In this document: piece by piece, positions 1 to 10,537 of the stretch
Layout of the letters: every line of letters starts with the position of its first letter
How positions within the stretch are numbered: position 1 is the first letter of the stretch
Assembly: GCA_905234425.1 (NCBI GenBank)
Contig: CAJOHR010000016.1
Location: forward strand, 1-32,446
DNA: 32,446 nt
Direction: 5' to 3'
Source: an uncultured Oscillospiraceae bacterium
Lineage (GTDB): Bacteria; Bacillota; Clostridia; Oscillospirales; Oscillospiraceae
Translations under genes and position numbers: made by a program
The notes under the pieces: generated by a model
The model's database searches: none
Told to the model about the DNA's origin: nothing
What the model saw: only the letters and a program-made list of their open reading frames with translations

Positions 1-164
1 GCCGCGTCCGGCTCGGACCGGTAGAACAGATAGTTTGCCAGATAGCTGTGGCTCTTGTAGAGCATGGAAGCCAGGATCAGCAGGAGAACGCCTGCCAGGA
101 TCCAGAGGTTCCGCATATTCATCTTGTAGAGGGAAAAGACAAAGCCGGAGCGCTTGACCTGCAT
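1..164 (-). CDS. Partial membrane protein, N-terminus only
   Basis: Only the first 54 codons are in the window; the gene runs off the left edge. It starts at ATG 164-162, preceded by an AGGAGG ribosome site, and begins 15 nt after the comM stop, so it is probably co-transcribed with comM. The visible part has a basic N-terminus (MQVKRSGF), an amphipathic stretch and one strong hydrophobic segment at about residues 19-33 (LWILAGVLLLILASM), followed by a polar, Tyr-rich stretch. This fits a single-pass or first-of-several membrane segment with the N-terminus inside. I do not recognise the family and infer no function. The reading frame and start are well supported; the identity is not. Confidence 0.6.
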   Translation of the reverse strand, partial: MQVKRSGFVFSLYKMNMRNLWILAGVLLLILASMLYKSHSYLANYLFYRSEPDA

Positions 165-179
165 TTCCGTCGCCTCCTG

Positions 180-1691
180 TCAGGGCAGCTTATAGGTTCT
201 GTACTGGATGGCCTCCGCCAGATGGTGGGGCCGGATTTCGTCGCTTTCCGCCAGGTCCGCGACGGTCCGGGCTACCCGGAGGATCCGGTCGTAGCTCCGG
301 GCGGTAAGATTCATCCGCTGAAAGGCGGTCCGCATGAGCGCTATGCAGTCCTCCGACAGAACGCACACCTTCTGGAGCACCGCCGGGGTCATGGCCCCGT
401 TGCAAAGCACGTCCGTGCCCCGGAATCGTTCCACCTGCCGTTGCCGGGCCCGGTCCACCCGCTCCTTGACGGAGGCTGAGGCCTCGCCGCCGGCCCGGGC
501 GGTGAGGGACTCGAATTCCACCGCCGGGACCTCCACGATGATGTCGATCCGGTCCAGCAGGGGGCCGGAGATTCTGGAAAGATACTGCCGGACCGACTGC
601 TCCGTGCAGGTGCACCGGCCGGAGGGATGGCCGTACCAGCCGCATTTGCAGGGGTTCATGGCGCAGACCAGCATGAACCTGCTGGGATAGCGCACCGAGC
701 CGCTGACCCGGGAGATGGTGACGGCCCCGTCCTCCAGAGGCTGCCGCATGATCTCCAAAGCCTCCTTGTGGAACTCGGGAAGCTCGTCGAGGAACAGAAC
801 ACCGTTGTGGGCCAGGGAGATCTCCCCCGGCCTGGGATTTGAGCCGCCGCCGGCCAGTCCTGCTGCCGAGACGGTGTGATGGGGCGCGCGGAAGGGCCGC
901 TCGGTCACCAGGGGATGGTCCCTGGTGAGAAGCCCCTGGATGGAATAGACCTGGCTGACCTCCAGGGCCTCCGCCCGGGTCATGTCCGGGAGAATGGAGG
1001 GAAGCCGCTTGGCCAGCATACTTTTTCCCGCGCCGGGCGGACCCACCATCAGAATGTTGTGGGAGCCTGCGGCGGCGATCTCCAGGGCCCGCTTCACGTT
1101 GTCCTGGCCCTTCACATCCCGGAAATCCGGCTTGGGCGCGCTGTCCGGGACAGGGGTCCAGGGGGCTGTGGGCTCCATGGGGGCCAGGCCTGTCAGATGA
1201 TCCAGGAGCTGGGAGACGGTTTCCGGGGCGTACACCGTCATATCTCCTGCCAGGGTGGCCTCGGGGCCGTTTTCCGCCGGGACCACCAGGGTGTCCACGC
1301 CGATGGAGCGGGCGGCCAGGGCCATGGGCAGGGTGCCGCTGAGAGGCCGGAGGTCTCCGCCCATGCTGACCTCGCCCAGATAGGCCCAGTTGTCTCCGGG
1401 CAGCCGGAGCTGGCCTGTGGCGGCGAGGATGCAGAGGAGAATGGGCAGGTCGTAGACGGTGCCGCTCTTTTTGGTTCCCGCAGGCGCCAGATTCACGGTG
1501 ATCCGGCCCGTGGGGAACTTCATGCCGCTGGAGAGGATGGCGGCCCGGACCCGTTCCCGGGACTCCTTCACCGCGGCGTCGGGCAGGCCCACAATGTCAA
1601 AGGCGGGCAGTCCCCGGGTGATGACGCACTCCACGGTGACGCCGTAGCCCTCGATGCCCCCGAGACCCATGGAAAAAACGTGATGGACCAT
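180..1691 (-). CDS. comM: ComM/YifB-family AAA+ ATPase (Mg-chelatase-like)
   Basis: The protein has 503 aa, the usual length for this family. Order of parts: an N-terminal Lon-substrate-binding-like fold (residues 1-170, with the family sequence AFDIVGLPDAAVKESRERVR), the Walker A loop GPPGAGKS near residue 216, Walker B (GVLFLDELPEF) near 297, a Cys-rich insert (CAMNPCKCGWYG...CTC) and a C-terminal Mg-chelatase-type helical domain. ComM acts as a branch-migration helicase during natural transformation in Gram-negative bacteria; its job in Clostridia is less certain. I chose ATG 1691 because GGGAGGG sits just upstream and because family members start close to the MxxxVxS motif; an upstream in-frame ATG at 1727 has no such site. 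A promoter lies at 1757-1785. The next gene follows 15 nt after the stop. Confidence 0.93.
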   Translation of the reverse strand: MVHHVFSMGLGGIEGYGVTVECVITRGLPAFDIVGLPDAAVKESRERVRAAILSSGMKFPTGRITVNLAPAGTKKSGTVYDLPILLCILAATGQLRLPGDNWAYLGEVSMGGDLRPLSGTLPMALAARSIGVDTLVVPAENGPEATLAGDMTVYAPETVSQLLDHLTGLAPMEPTAPWTPVPDSAPKPDFRDVKGQDNVKRALEIAAAGSHNILMVGPPGAGKSMLAKRLPSILPDMTRAEALEVSQVYSIQGLLTRDHPLVTERPFRAPHHTVSAAGLAGGGSNPRPGEISLAHNGVLFLDELPEFHKEALEIMRQPLEDGAVTISRVSGSVRYPSRFMLVCAMNPCKCGWYGHPSGRCTCTEQSVRQYLSRISGPLLDRIDIIVEVPAVEFESLTARAGGEASASVKERVDRARQRQVERFRGTDVLCNGAMTPAVLQKVCVLSEDCIALMRTAFQRMNLTARSYDRILRVARTVADLAESDEIRPHHLAEAIQYRTYKLP

Positions 1692-1756
1692 GCCGCGCCC
1701 TCCCTTCAAAAGACGGTTTTCCTGCATGATTATGCAGCTTTTTACGAATATCTCCT

Positions 1757-1785
1757 ATTGTACCGCAGACAGGCAGAAAAAGCAA
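1757..1785 (-). promoter_or_regulatory. Sigma-A-type promoter for comM
   Basis: Reading the minus strand, a -35 TTGCTT (1785-1780) and a -10 TACAAT (1762-1757) are separated by exactly 17 nt. It points at comM, about 65 nt upstream of its start. Confidence 0.6.
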
Positions 1786-1870
1786 TTCATCATTTTTATG
1801 CACATTCACGCCTGTGTGCCCTATGCGGACGAATGTCCTTGTAATAATGTGAAAAGTTTTCGATTGACGA

Positions 1871-1900
1871 TTTACAAAAACAGAGGAACTGTGGTACAAT
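1871..1900 (+). promoter_or_regulatory. Sigma-A-type promoter for nifJ
   Basis: A -35 TTTACA (1871-1876) and a -10 TACAAT (1895-1900) are 18 nt apart, with an extended -10 TGG just before it. The ribosome site AGGAGG (1945-1950) precedes ATG 1958. An in-frame ATG at 1904 lies too close to the promoter to be the start. Confidence 0.65.
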
Positions 1901-1957
1901 GGTATGGCTACGAAGGGCCCGTTTTTCGGCGCCCGCATGAACATAGGAGGTACGATT

Positions 1958-4900
1958 ATGGCAAGAAAGCTTAAGACCATGGACGGCAACAACGCCGCGG
2001 CGCATGTGGCCTATGCGTTTACCGATGTTGCCGCGATCTATCCCATTACGCCCTCGTCCGTTATGGCGGAGCACGTGGACGAGTGGACCGCTCAAAACCG
2101 GAAAAACCTGTTTGGCCAGACCGTCAAGGTGGCCGAGATGCAGTCTGAGGGCGGCGCCGCCGGCGCGGTCCACGGCTCCCTGATGGCAGGCGCTCTGACC
2201 ACCACCTTCACCGCGTCTCAGGGCCTGCTGCTGATGATCCCCAATATGTACAAGATCGCCGCGGAGAATCTGCCCTGCGTCATGCACGTCTCCGCCCGGG
2301 CGCTGGCCACCCATGCCCTCAGTATCTTCGGCGACCACTCCGACGTCATGGCCTGCCGCGGCACCGGCTTCGCCATGCTGGCCTCGTCCAATCCCCAGGA
2401 GGTCATGGACCTCAGTGCCGTGGCCCATCTGGCCGCCATCGACGGCTCCGCCGCCTTCCTGCACTTCTTCGACGGCTTCCGGACCTCCCATGAGATCCAG
2501 AAGATCCAGGTTTGGGACTACGCCGACCTGGAGGAGATGATGAACAAGGACGCCGTGGCCGCCTTCCGCGCCCGGGCCCTGAACCCCAACCATCCCGTGA
2601 TCAAGGGCTCCGCCCAGAACCCGGACATCTTCTTCCAGACCCGTGAGGCCTGCAACACCCATTACAACGAGCTGCCCGCCGTGGTGGTCAAGTACATGGA
2701 CAAGGTCAACGAGAAGCTGGGCACCGACTACAAGCCCTTCAACTACTACGGCGCGCCCGACGCGGAGTATGTGATCGTCTCCATGGGCTCCTCCTGTGAC
2801 GCCCTCATGGAGGTCTGCGATTACCTCAATTCCACCGGCAAGAAGGTGGGCATGGTGAACGTGCACCTGTACCGTCCCTTCTGTCCCGAGTTCCTGGTGA
2901 ACGTGATCCCCGACACCGTCAAGCGGATCGCCGTGCTGGACCGCTGCAAGGAGCCCGGCGCTCTGGGCGAGCCTCTGTATCTGGACGTGGTCACCGCCCT
3001 CCAGGGCACCAGGTTTGCGGGCGTTCCCGTCATCGGCGGACGCTACGGTCTGGGCTCCAAGGACGTGGGCACCGGCTGCCTGATCTCCGCCTACCTGAAC
3101 CTGATGGCGGACAAGCCCCAGGCCCCCTTCACCCTGGGCATCACCGACGACGTCACCAATCTGTCCCTGCCCATCACCGACAACACAGACTGTCAGGCCA
3201 AGGGCAACACCGCCTGTAAGTTCTGGGGCCTCGGCTCCGACGGCACCGTGGGCGCCAACAAGAACTCCATCAAGATCATCGGCGACAACACCGATCTCAA
3301 CGCCCAGGCCTACTTCCAGTATGACTCCAAGAAGTCCGGCGGCGTGACCATCTCCCATCTGCGCTTCGGCCCCGAGCCCATCCGGTCCTCCTACTATGTG
3401 ACCTCCTCCGACTTTGTGGCCTGCCACAACAGCTCCTACCTGGAGAAGTATCCCATGGCCCAGGACTGCAAGCCCGGCGGCACCTTCCTCATCAACTGCG
3501 GCTATTCCGTGGAGGAGCTGGGCAACATCCTGCCCGCCGAGGCCAAGAACTATATCGCAAAGAACAACGTGAACGTCTATACCATCGACGCGGTGCAGAT
3601 CGGCAAGGACCTGGGTCTGGGCACCAAGTACAACATGGTCCTCATGTCCGCCTTCTTCAAGCTGGCCGACATCATTCCCATCGACGACGCCGTGAAGTAT
3701 ATGAAGCAGGCCTGCGAGACCTCCTACGGCAAGTTCGGCGAGGAGACCGTGAACAAGAACAAGAACGCCGTGGACGCCGGCCTGACGGGTCTTACCAAGC
3801 TGGAGATCCCTGCGGAGTGGGCCACCACCACCGAAGGCGGCGGCGAGGCCGCCCCCGGCAAGTCCGGCCGTGAGGCGCTGGATACCTTCATCACCGACGT
3901 CATGGTGCCTGCCAACGACATGAAGGGCGACGCCATCCCCGTCTCCAAGCTCATGGCCATGGCCGACGGCACCCTGCCATCCGGCTCCGCCGCCTATGAG
4001 AAGCGTGGCATTGCCGTGGATTGCCCGGTGTGGATCCCCGAGAACTGCATCCAGTGCAACCAGTGCGCCTACGTCTGCCCCCACGCCGTGATCCGGCCCG
4101 TGGTCATGACCGCCGACGAGGTGGCCGCCGCTCCCGCCGGCACCAAGACTGCCAAGCTGAACGGCGCCAAGGATCTGCCCGACGCCAGCTTCGTCATGGC
4201 CATCTCTCCCCTGGACTGCACCGGCTGCGGCTCCTGCGCCAACGTCTGCCCCGCCAAGGAGAAGGCGCTTGTCATGAAGCCGCTCCACGAGTCCGAGGAC
4301 CAGAACGCCGTCTTTGAATACGCCACAAAGCAGGTCTCCGAGAAGGTCCTGCCCTTCAAGCCCGCCACCGTCAAGGGCTCCCAGTTCAAGACGCCGCTGT
4401 TCGAGTTCTCCGGCGCCTGCGCCGGCTGCGGCGAGACGCCTTATGTCAAGCTCATCACCCAGCTCTTCGGCGACCGCATGCTGATCGCCAACGCCACGGG
4501 CTGTTCCTCCATCTGGGGCGCCAGCGCACCCTCCACCCCCTACACCGTGAACAAGGCCGGCAAGGGTCCCGCCTGGGCCAACTCCCTGTTCGAGGACAAC
4601 GCCGAGTTCGGCTACGGCATGGCGCTGGCCACCGAGCAGCGCCGGGAGAAGCTCCGCGGTCTCGTCTCCGAGCTGGTGGAGAAGGACATCCCTGCCGAGC
4701 TGAAGACTGCCGCCGAGAACTGGCTGGCCGCCTTCAACGAGGGCGAGGGCTCCCGGGAGCCTTCCGCCGCCTTCGAAGCCGAGATCAGGAAGAACCCCGC
4801 GCTGGTGGGCGAGATCGCCGATATGACCGACATGCTGGTCCGGCCCTCTCAGTGGATCTTCGGCGGCGACGGCTGGGCCTACGACATCGGCTACGGCGGA

Positions 4901-5465
4901 CTGGATCACGTCCTGGCCCAGAACCGGAACGTGAACATCTTCGTTCTGGACACCGAGGTCTACTCCAACACCGGCGGACAGGCCAGTAAGGCCACGCCCA
5001 TCGGCGCCGTGGCGGAATTCGCCGCCGCCGGCAAGGCCGTGAAGAAGAAGGATCTGGCCGCCATCGCCATGAGCTACGGCTACATCTATGTGGCCCAGAT
5101 CGGCATGGGCGCGGACTACAACCAGACCCTGAAGGCCATTATGGAGGCCGAGGCCTATGACGGTCCCTCCCTGATTATCGCCTACGCCCCCTGCATCAAC
5201 CACCATGCCAAGGCCGGCATGGGCAAGAGCCAGGAGACCATCAAGCGGGCATCTGTTCCGGTTCAACCCGGCCAACAAGGAGAAGCCCTTCACCCTGGAT
5301 TCCAAGGCGCCCACGGACAAGTACAACGACTATATCATGTCCGAGAGCCGCTACTCCTCCCTGGCCAAGAGCTTCCCGGAGCGCGCGAAGGAGCTCTTCG
5401 CCGCCGCCGAGGAATTCGCCGCCGAGAAGTACGAGGATCTGGCGAAGAAGGCCGAAAATCAGTAA
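1958..5465 (+). CDS. nifJ: Pyruvate:ferredoxin oxidoreductase, frameshifted near C-terminus
   Basis: This is the single-chain enzyme that oxidises pyruvate to acetyl-CoA and CO2 and reduces ferredoxin in anaerobes. In order it has the N-terminal TPP/pyrimidine domain (YPITPSS at the start), the transketolase C-terminal-like domain, two ferredoxin-type clusters (CIQCNQCAYVCP near residue 697 and CTGCGSCANVCP near 754), the CAGCGETPY cluster ligands near 820, and the TPP pyrophosphate motif GDGWAYDIG...VYSNTGGQ near 970. The frame holds until about 5248, where the conserved C-terminal tail jumps to another frame (HLFRFNP onwards, ending at TAA 5465). Read without correction, the protein would instead run out of frame to 5566. 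The break removes the residues that normally precede HLFR and fits a 20-bp deletion. Corrected length is about 1175 aa, normal for the family. A strong terminator follows. Confidence 0.9.
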
Positions 5466-5481
5466 TTCCCAGTGAATTCCC

Positions 5482-5523
5482 GCGTCCCCGCAGGACCCTG
5501 TGTCCCGCGGGGACGCCTTTTTT
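5482..5523 (+). terminator. Rho-independent terminator after nifJ
   Basis: A perfect 10-bp stem (GCGTCCCCGC / GCGGGGACGC) with a 15-nt loop is followed by a run of six T. Confidence 0.9.
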
Positions 5524-5533
5524 CGGAAAACCA

Positions 5534-5562
5534 TTTACAAGCAGTTTTTCAGGACTTATAAT
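5534..5562 (+). promoter_or_regulatory. Sigma-A-type promoter for the cytidylate-kinase-like gene
   Basis: A -35 TTTACA (5534-5539) and a consensus -10 TATAAT (5557-5562) are 17 nt apart. The predicted start of transcription is near 5569, giving an unusually long leader (about 180 nt) that contains the inverted repeat at 5597-5686. Confidence 0.75.
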
Positions 5563-5596
5563 ATAGGGAAACGCTGATTAAATCCCGGCGCACGTC

Positions 5597-5686
5597 TTGG
5601 CGGCATATTTTCCCGCTGATTTCGTCTCAAAATCTTGAAATACATAAAGTATTCCTGCGTTATCAGGAGAAAAATATGCTCGCCAA
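5597..5686. repeat. Imperfect palindromic element in a leader region
   Basis: The left arm (5597-5620, TTGGCGGCATATTTTCCCGCTGAT) pairs with the right arm (5662-5686) with only a few mismatches. A smaller inverted motif, GAAATAC/GTATTC, lies in the centre. The element is AT-richer than its surroundings and lies between the promoter at 5534 and the ribosome site at 5735. Its structure resembles a small non-autonomous mobile element or a REP-like repeat. No second copy is present in this window, so dispersal is inference. Confidence 0.55.
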
Positions 5687-5751
5687 TCCGCACACCGTTC
5701 TTTATTCATCGTTTCCATAGGTACATGGAATACAAAGGAGGAGGTCATATC

Positions 5752-6354
5752 ATGGGTTACAGCATCATCACCATCAACCGGGAATTTGAGTCCCGGGGCA
5801 ACGAGATCGCCCAGGAGGTGGCAAGGCGCCTGAACATCCCCTATGCGGACAAATTTCTCATCGAGGAGGCGGCCCAGAAGAGCGGCATTTCCGTGGAGCG
5901 GATTTTGGCCACAGACGAGCTTCTGGCCTCCCGGTTTGAGTATTCTCAGGCCCAGGCGGCCAACTTCTACGGCTCCGCCGAATCTCCCCTGCCCACAAAC
6001 GAGCAGGTGGCCTCGGTCCAGTTCGATCTGATCCGGGAGATGGCGGCGCGGGGCCCCTGCGTCATCGTAGGCCGCTGCGCCAACTATCTTCTGCGGGACC
6101 GGACGGATGTGCTGGACGTGTTTGTCCACGCCGGACGGGACTACCGGGTCCGGCGCGCCATGGAGAGCTTCGACCTTTCCGAACGGGCTGCCGTCCGGCT
6201 GCTCAAGCGCACGGACAAGGCCCGGAAGGCCTATTATAAGAACTACACCGGCACGGACTGGAACGACCCCAACGCCTACCATCTGGTGGTCAACACCGAC
6301 AAGCTGGATTTTGACCTCTGCGTGGAGTTGATCCTCCGGGCCTATCAGGGCTGA
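5752..6354 (+). CDS. Cytidylate-kinase-like family protein
   Basis: The 200-aa protein begins with ITINREFESRGNEIAQEVARRL, the modified P-loop region typical of this family (Pfam cytidylate kinase-like), followed by the GPCVIVGRCANYLLRD segment and an Arg-rich lid (about residues 140-165). The family has the nucleoside monophosphate kinase fold, but its substrate is not established, so the name is by fold only. It is separate from the canonical Cmk. The start at 5752 is set by AAAGGAGGAGG at 5735-5744. The longer in-frame extension back to 5635 would translate the palindromic repeat and is rejected. The gene has its own promoter at 5534. No clear terminator separates it from mrp. Confidence 0.85.
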   Translation: MGYSIITINREFESRGNEIAQEVARRLNIPYADKFLIEEAAQKSGISVERILATDELLASRFEYSQAQAANFYGSAESPLPTNEQVASVQFDLIREMAARGPCVIVGRCANYLLRDRTDVLDVFVHAGRDYRVRRAMESFDLSERAAVRLLKRTDKARKAYYKNYTGTDWNDPNAYHLVVNTDKLDFDLCVELILRAYQG

Positions 6355-6362
6355 TGTGAAAT

Positions 6363-6391
6363 TTGACTTGCCGGGATATCCGGGGTATACT
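6363..6391 (+). promoter_or_regulatory. Sigma-A-type promoter for mrp
   Basis: TTGACT (6363-6368), a 17-nt spacer and TATACT (6386-6391). Transcription would start near 6398. This favours the ATG at 6430 over the one at 6403, which would be nearly leaderless. Confidence 0.8.
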
Positions 6392-6429
6392 ATGGGTATC
6401 GTATGCAGGAAAGAAAGGATGAGACCCTT

Positions 6430-7251
6430 ATGAGCGAATGCAATCAGGATTGTTCGAGCTGCAATGTGGATTGTGAGAGCCGTCAGGCGGAGAGCCTGCT
6501 GGCGGTTGCCAATCCCCTGTCCAGCGTGAAGAAGGTCATCGCCGTGGTCAGCGGAAAGGGCGGCGTGGGCAAGTCCACCGTCACCTCCATGCTGGCGGTG
6601 GAGCTGAGCCAGCGGGGCAAGAAGGTGGGCGTGCTGGACGCCGACATCACCGGCCCCTCCATTCCCACAGCCCTGAATATCCACGGCCGGCCCACGGCCT
6701 GCGAGGAGGGCATGCTGCCCATCCGCAGCGAGACGGGCATTGACGTCATGAGCATCAATCTGCTGCTGGAGAGCGAGAGCGATCCGGTGATCTGGCGCGG
6801 CCCCATTCTGGGCGGTGTGGTGAAGCAGTTCTGGACCGACGTGGTCTGGAAGGACGTGGACTATCTGCTGGTGGACATGCCGCCCGGCACCGGCGACGTG
6901 CCCCTGACCGTGTTCCAGAGCCTGCCCGTGGACGGCATCGTGGTGGTGACCAGCCCCCAGGATCTGGTGTCCCTGATCGTGAAGAAGGCCGTGAACATGG
7001 CGGAGATGATGAACATCCCCGTGCTGGGCTTTGTGGAGAACTACAGCTACCTCAAATGTCCCGACTGCGGCAAAGAGATCCCCGTGTTCGGCAAGAGCCG
7101 CATGGACAAGGTCTCCGCGGAGCTGGGCGTGCCCGTGCTCTGCAAGCTGCCCATGGATCCCCACATCGCCGAGGCCATGGACGAGGGCCTGATCGAGCAC
7201 GCCAAGGTGGACGCCATCGCCCCCGCGGCGGATGTGATCGAAAAGCTGTAA
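6430..7251 (+). CDS. mrp: Mrp/NBP35-type Fe-S cluster carrier ATPase
   Basis: This 273-aa P-loop ATPase binds and transfers Fe-S clusters to apoproteins in the cytoplasm. The deviant Walker A motif GKGGVGKS is at residues 42-49, and a CPDC pair at 210-213 supplies the bridging-cluster ligands expected for a homodimer. The N-terminus carries four cysteines (C4, C8, C11, C15 in MSECNQDCSSCNVDC), resembling the N-terminal ferredoxin-like motif of eukaryotic Nbp35; the classical E. coli Mrp lacks this. The start is chosen from AAAGGATGAG upstream and from the promoter position. Fe-S enzymes in the same window (pyruvate oxidoreductase, the flavin reductase) are plausible clients; that link is inference. 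A hairpin follows the gene. Confidence 0.92.
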   Translation: MSECNQDCSSCNVDCESRQAESLLAVANPLSSVKKVIAVVSGKGGVGKSTVTSMLAVELSQRGKKVGVLDADITGPSIPTALNIHGRPTACEEGMLPIRSETGIDVMSINLLLESESDPVIWRGPILGGVVKQFWTDVVWKDVDYLLVDMPPGTGDVPLTVFQSLPVDGIVVVTSPQDLVSLIVKKAVNMAEMMNIPVLGFVENYSYLKCPDCGKEIPVFGKSRMDKVSAELGVPVLCKLPMDPHIAEAMDEGLIEHAKVDAIAPAADVIEKL

Positions 7252-7277
7252 ATTTGTAGTTTGGATAAGAGCAGGAG

Positions 7278-7319
7278 ACCGGTCCGGACCGCTGAAAATC
7301 AGACGGTTCGGACCGGTTT
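7278..7319 (+). terminator. Probable terminator after mrp
   Basis: A 13-bp stem (CCGGTCCGGACCG at 7279-7291 with 7304-7316, one G-T mismatch) and a 12-nt loop. The T run is short (TTT), so termination may be partial. Confidence 0.6.
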
Positions 7320-7333
7320 CCCTGTCCGCGGGG

Positions 7334-7362
7334 TTGATTTTCCGCACCCGGGCCGATATAAT
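7334..7362 (+). promoter_or_regulatory. Sigma-A-type promoter for glmS
   Basis: TTGATT (7334-7339), a 17-nt spacer and a perfect TATAAT (7357-7362). The leader to the glmS start is only about 27 nt, which leaves no room for a glmS ribozyme. Confidence 0.85.
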
Positions 7363-7395
7363 GAATCGGAAGAACACAGAAAGAGGTGTATTCTT

Positions 7396-9237
<1,842 letters not shown>

Positions 9238-9260
9238 TCGGGAAAGGAAGTATATCATAC

Positions 9261-9797
9261 ATGGAACTCTACGACGCCATTTATACCCGCCGGAGCATCC
9301 GGGCCTTTGATCCCGAGAAGCCCGTGGCCAGGGAGACCTTGGATAAAATCATTTCCGCCGCCCAGATGGCGCCCTCCTGGAAGAACACCCAGACGGCGGA
9401 TTTCATCGCGGCGGTGACCCCGGAGATGCGGCGGAAGGTCCTGGAGGCGCTGCCCTCCTTCAACGCCAATTCCGCCGCCGGAGCGCCTGTGATCCTGATC
9501 CTCACCGCCAGAAAATTTCGGGCGGGCTATGAGCGGGACGGCTCCTACACCACCAAAAAGGAGGACCGCTGGGAGATGTTCGACAGCGGCCTGACCGCCC
9601 AGAATCTCTGCCTGGCAGCCTGGAACGAGGGCCTGGGCACCTGCATCATGGGCATCTACGACGAGGACCGGCTGCCGGCGCTGCTGGAGCTGCCGGAGGA
9701 CCGGTACGTCACCGCCGTGATCCCCATGGGCTATCCGACCCAGAGTCCAAACGCGCCCAAGCGGAAGGCCCTGGAGGAGAAGGTTCGCTATGTTTGA
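9261..9797 (+). CDS. Nitroreductase-family FMN protein
   Basis: The 178-aa protein opens with the family sequence LYDAIYTRRSIRAFDPEKPV, whose RRSIR residues bind the FMN phosphate. AAQMAPSWKNTQ follows near residue 35, as does a C-terminal GLGTCIMGIYDE segment (residues about 124-135) that contacts FMN. The usual role is an oxygen-insensitive NAD(P)H-dependent reductase, but substrates vary widely and cannot be read from the sequence. The start is set by GGAAAGGAAG at 9241. It lies 23 nt after glmS and overlaps the next gene by 8 nt, so a glmS-nitroreductase-DUF2461 operon is likely. No functional link to amino-sugar synthesis is evident. Confidence 0.9.
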   Translation: MELYDAIYTRRSIRAFDPEKPVARETLDKIISAAQMAPSWKNTQTADFIAAVTPEMRRKVLEALPSFNANSAAGAPVILILTARKFRAGYERDGSYTTKKEDRWEMFDSGLTAQNLCLAAWNEGLGTCIMGIYDEDRLPALLELPEDRYVTAVIPMGYPTQSPNAPKRKALEEKVRYV

Positions 9798-10431
9798 GGG
9801 CTTTTCCGAACAGACCATCGACTTCCTCTGGGGTATCCGGTTCAACAACGAGCGCACCTGGTTCCAGGCGCACAAGCGGGAGTACGAGGAGCACCTCTAC
9901 CGGCCTATGGTGGCCCTGGCGGAGGCGGTGGACAGCCGGTTTCAAATCGAAGGGACCCGGTTAAAGGCCTCCCGGATCTACCGGGATGTGCGCTACGCTC
10001 CCACGCCCTACAAGGACTATCTCTGGTTCGTGATCCGGGACGACAGCGACTACTGGAGCGAGCATCCCTCCCTGTTTTTCCAGATCGAGCCCGAGGGCGG
10101 CCAGTACGGCTTCATCCACTATTCCCCCAAGGCGGCGCTCATGGCAACCCACCGGCGGCAGCTTCTGGCCCATCCCGACCGGTTTCCCGGGACCGTGGAG
10201 TCCATTCTGGCCACCGGGGAATTTCAGGACAAGTCCACCCGGTACAAGCGGCCCAAGGAGGGCGGAACGCCGGAGCTGGAGACCTGGTATCAGCTCAAAA
10301 ACTGCTATGTGGGGGCGGATATTCCCGCGGGCCCGGCGCTATTTGACAAAGATCTGCCGGACCGTTTGGTGAAGGCTTTTGAAATTTTGAAGCCGCTCTA
10401 TGAGTATTTCCGAACGCTTGAAACATTATAA
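9790..10431 (+). CDS. DUF2461 (TIGR02453-like) family protein
   Basis: A 213-aa cytoplasmic protein. The N-terminal FLWGIRFNNERTWFQAHKREYEE and the central KASRIYRDVRYAPTPYKDYLWF stretch match the DUF2461 family, whose biochemical role is unknown. There is no signal peptide or membrane segment. The start ATG at 9790 lies inside the end of the nitroreductase gene (8-nt overlap), indicating translational coupling. It is the last gene of the unit: the repeat at 10462-10534 and a strong bidirectional terminator at 10538-10579 follow. Confidence 0.88.
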   Translation: MFEGFSEQTIDFLWGIRFNNERTWFQAHKREYEEHLYRPMVALAEAVDSRFQIEGTRLKASRIYRDVRYAPTPYKDYLWFVIRDDSDYWSEHPSLFFQIEPEGGQYGFIHYSPKAALMATHRRQLLAHPDRFPGTVESILATGEFQDKSTRYKRPKEGGTPELETWYQLKNCYVGADIPAGPALFDKDLPDRLVKAFEILKPLYEYFRTLETL

Positions 10432-10461
10432 ATAGAATGTATCTGTTCAGTCGCTGTCATT

Positions 10462-10534
10462 CTGAGGAACAAAGTGACGAAGAATCTTGGCGTTATTCAC
10501 GATTTCAGGTAAAAGATCCTTCGCTTACGCTCAG
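10462..10534. repeat. Degenerate inverted repeat (CTGAG...CGAAG-ATCTT type)
   Basis: The left arm (10462-10488) begins CTGAG and ends CGAAGAATCTT. The right arm (10513-10534) is AAGATCCTTCGCTTACGCTCAG, which pairs with the ends of the left arm. The left arm carries extra bases, so the copy is worn. Similar elements are scattered between genes in many gut Firmicutes, from general knowledge; no second copy is visible here. It lies just before the terminator at 10538. Confidence 0.5.
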
Positions 10535-10537
10535 TTA

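Noticed and set aside
1796-5326. A 1176-codon open frame on the minus strand opposite nifJ
   Set aside because: It is a shadow of a GC-rich gene: Gly/Val/His/Leu-rich composition, no domain, and the plus-strand frame carries every conserved motif.
7320-7395. glmS ribozyme
   Set aside because: The promoter is 34 nt from the start codon; there is no space and no ribozyme-like core.
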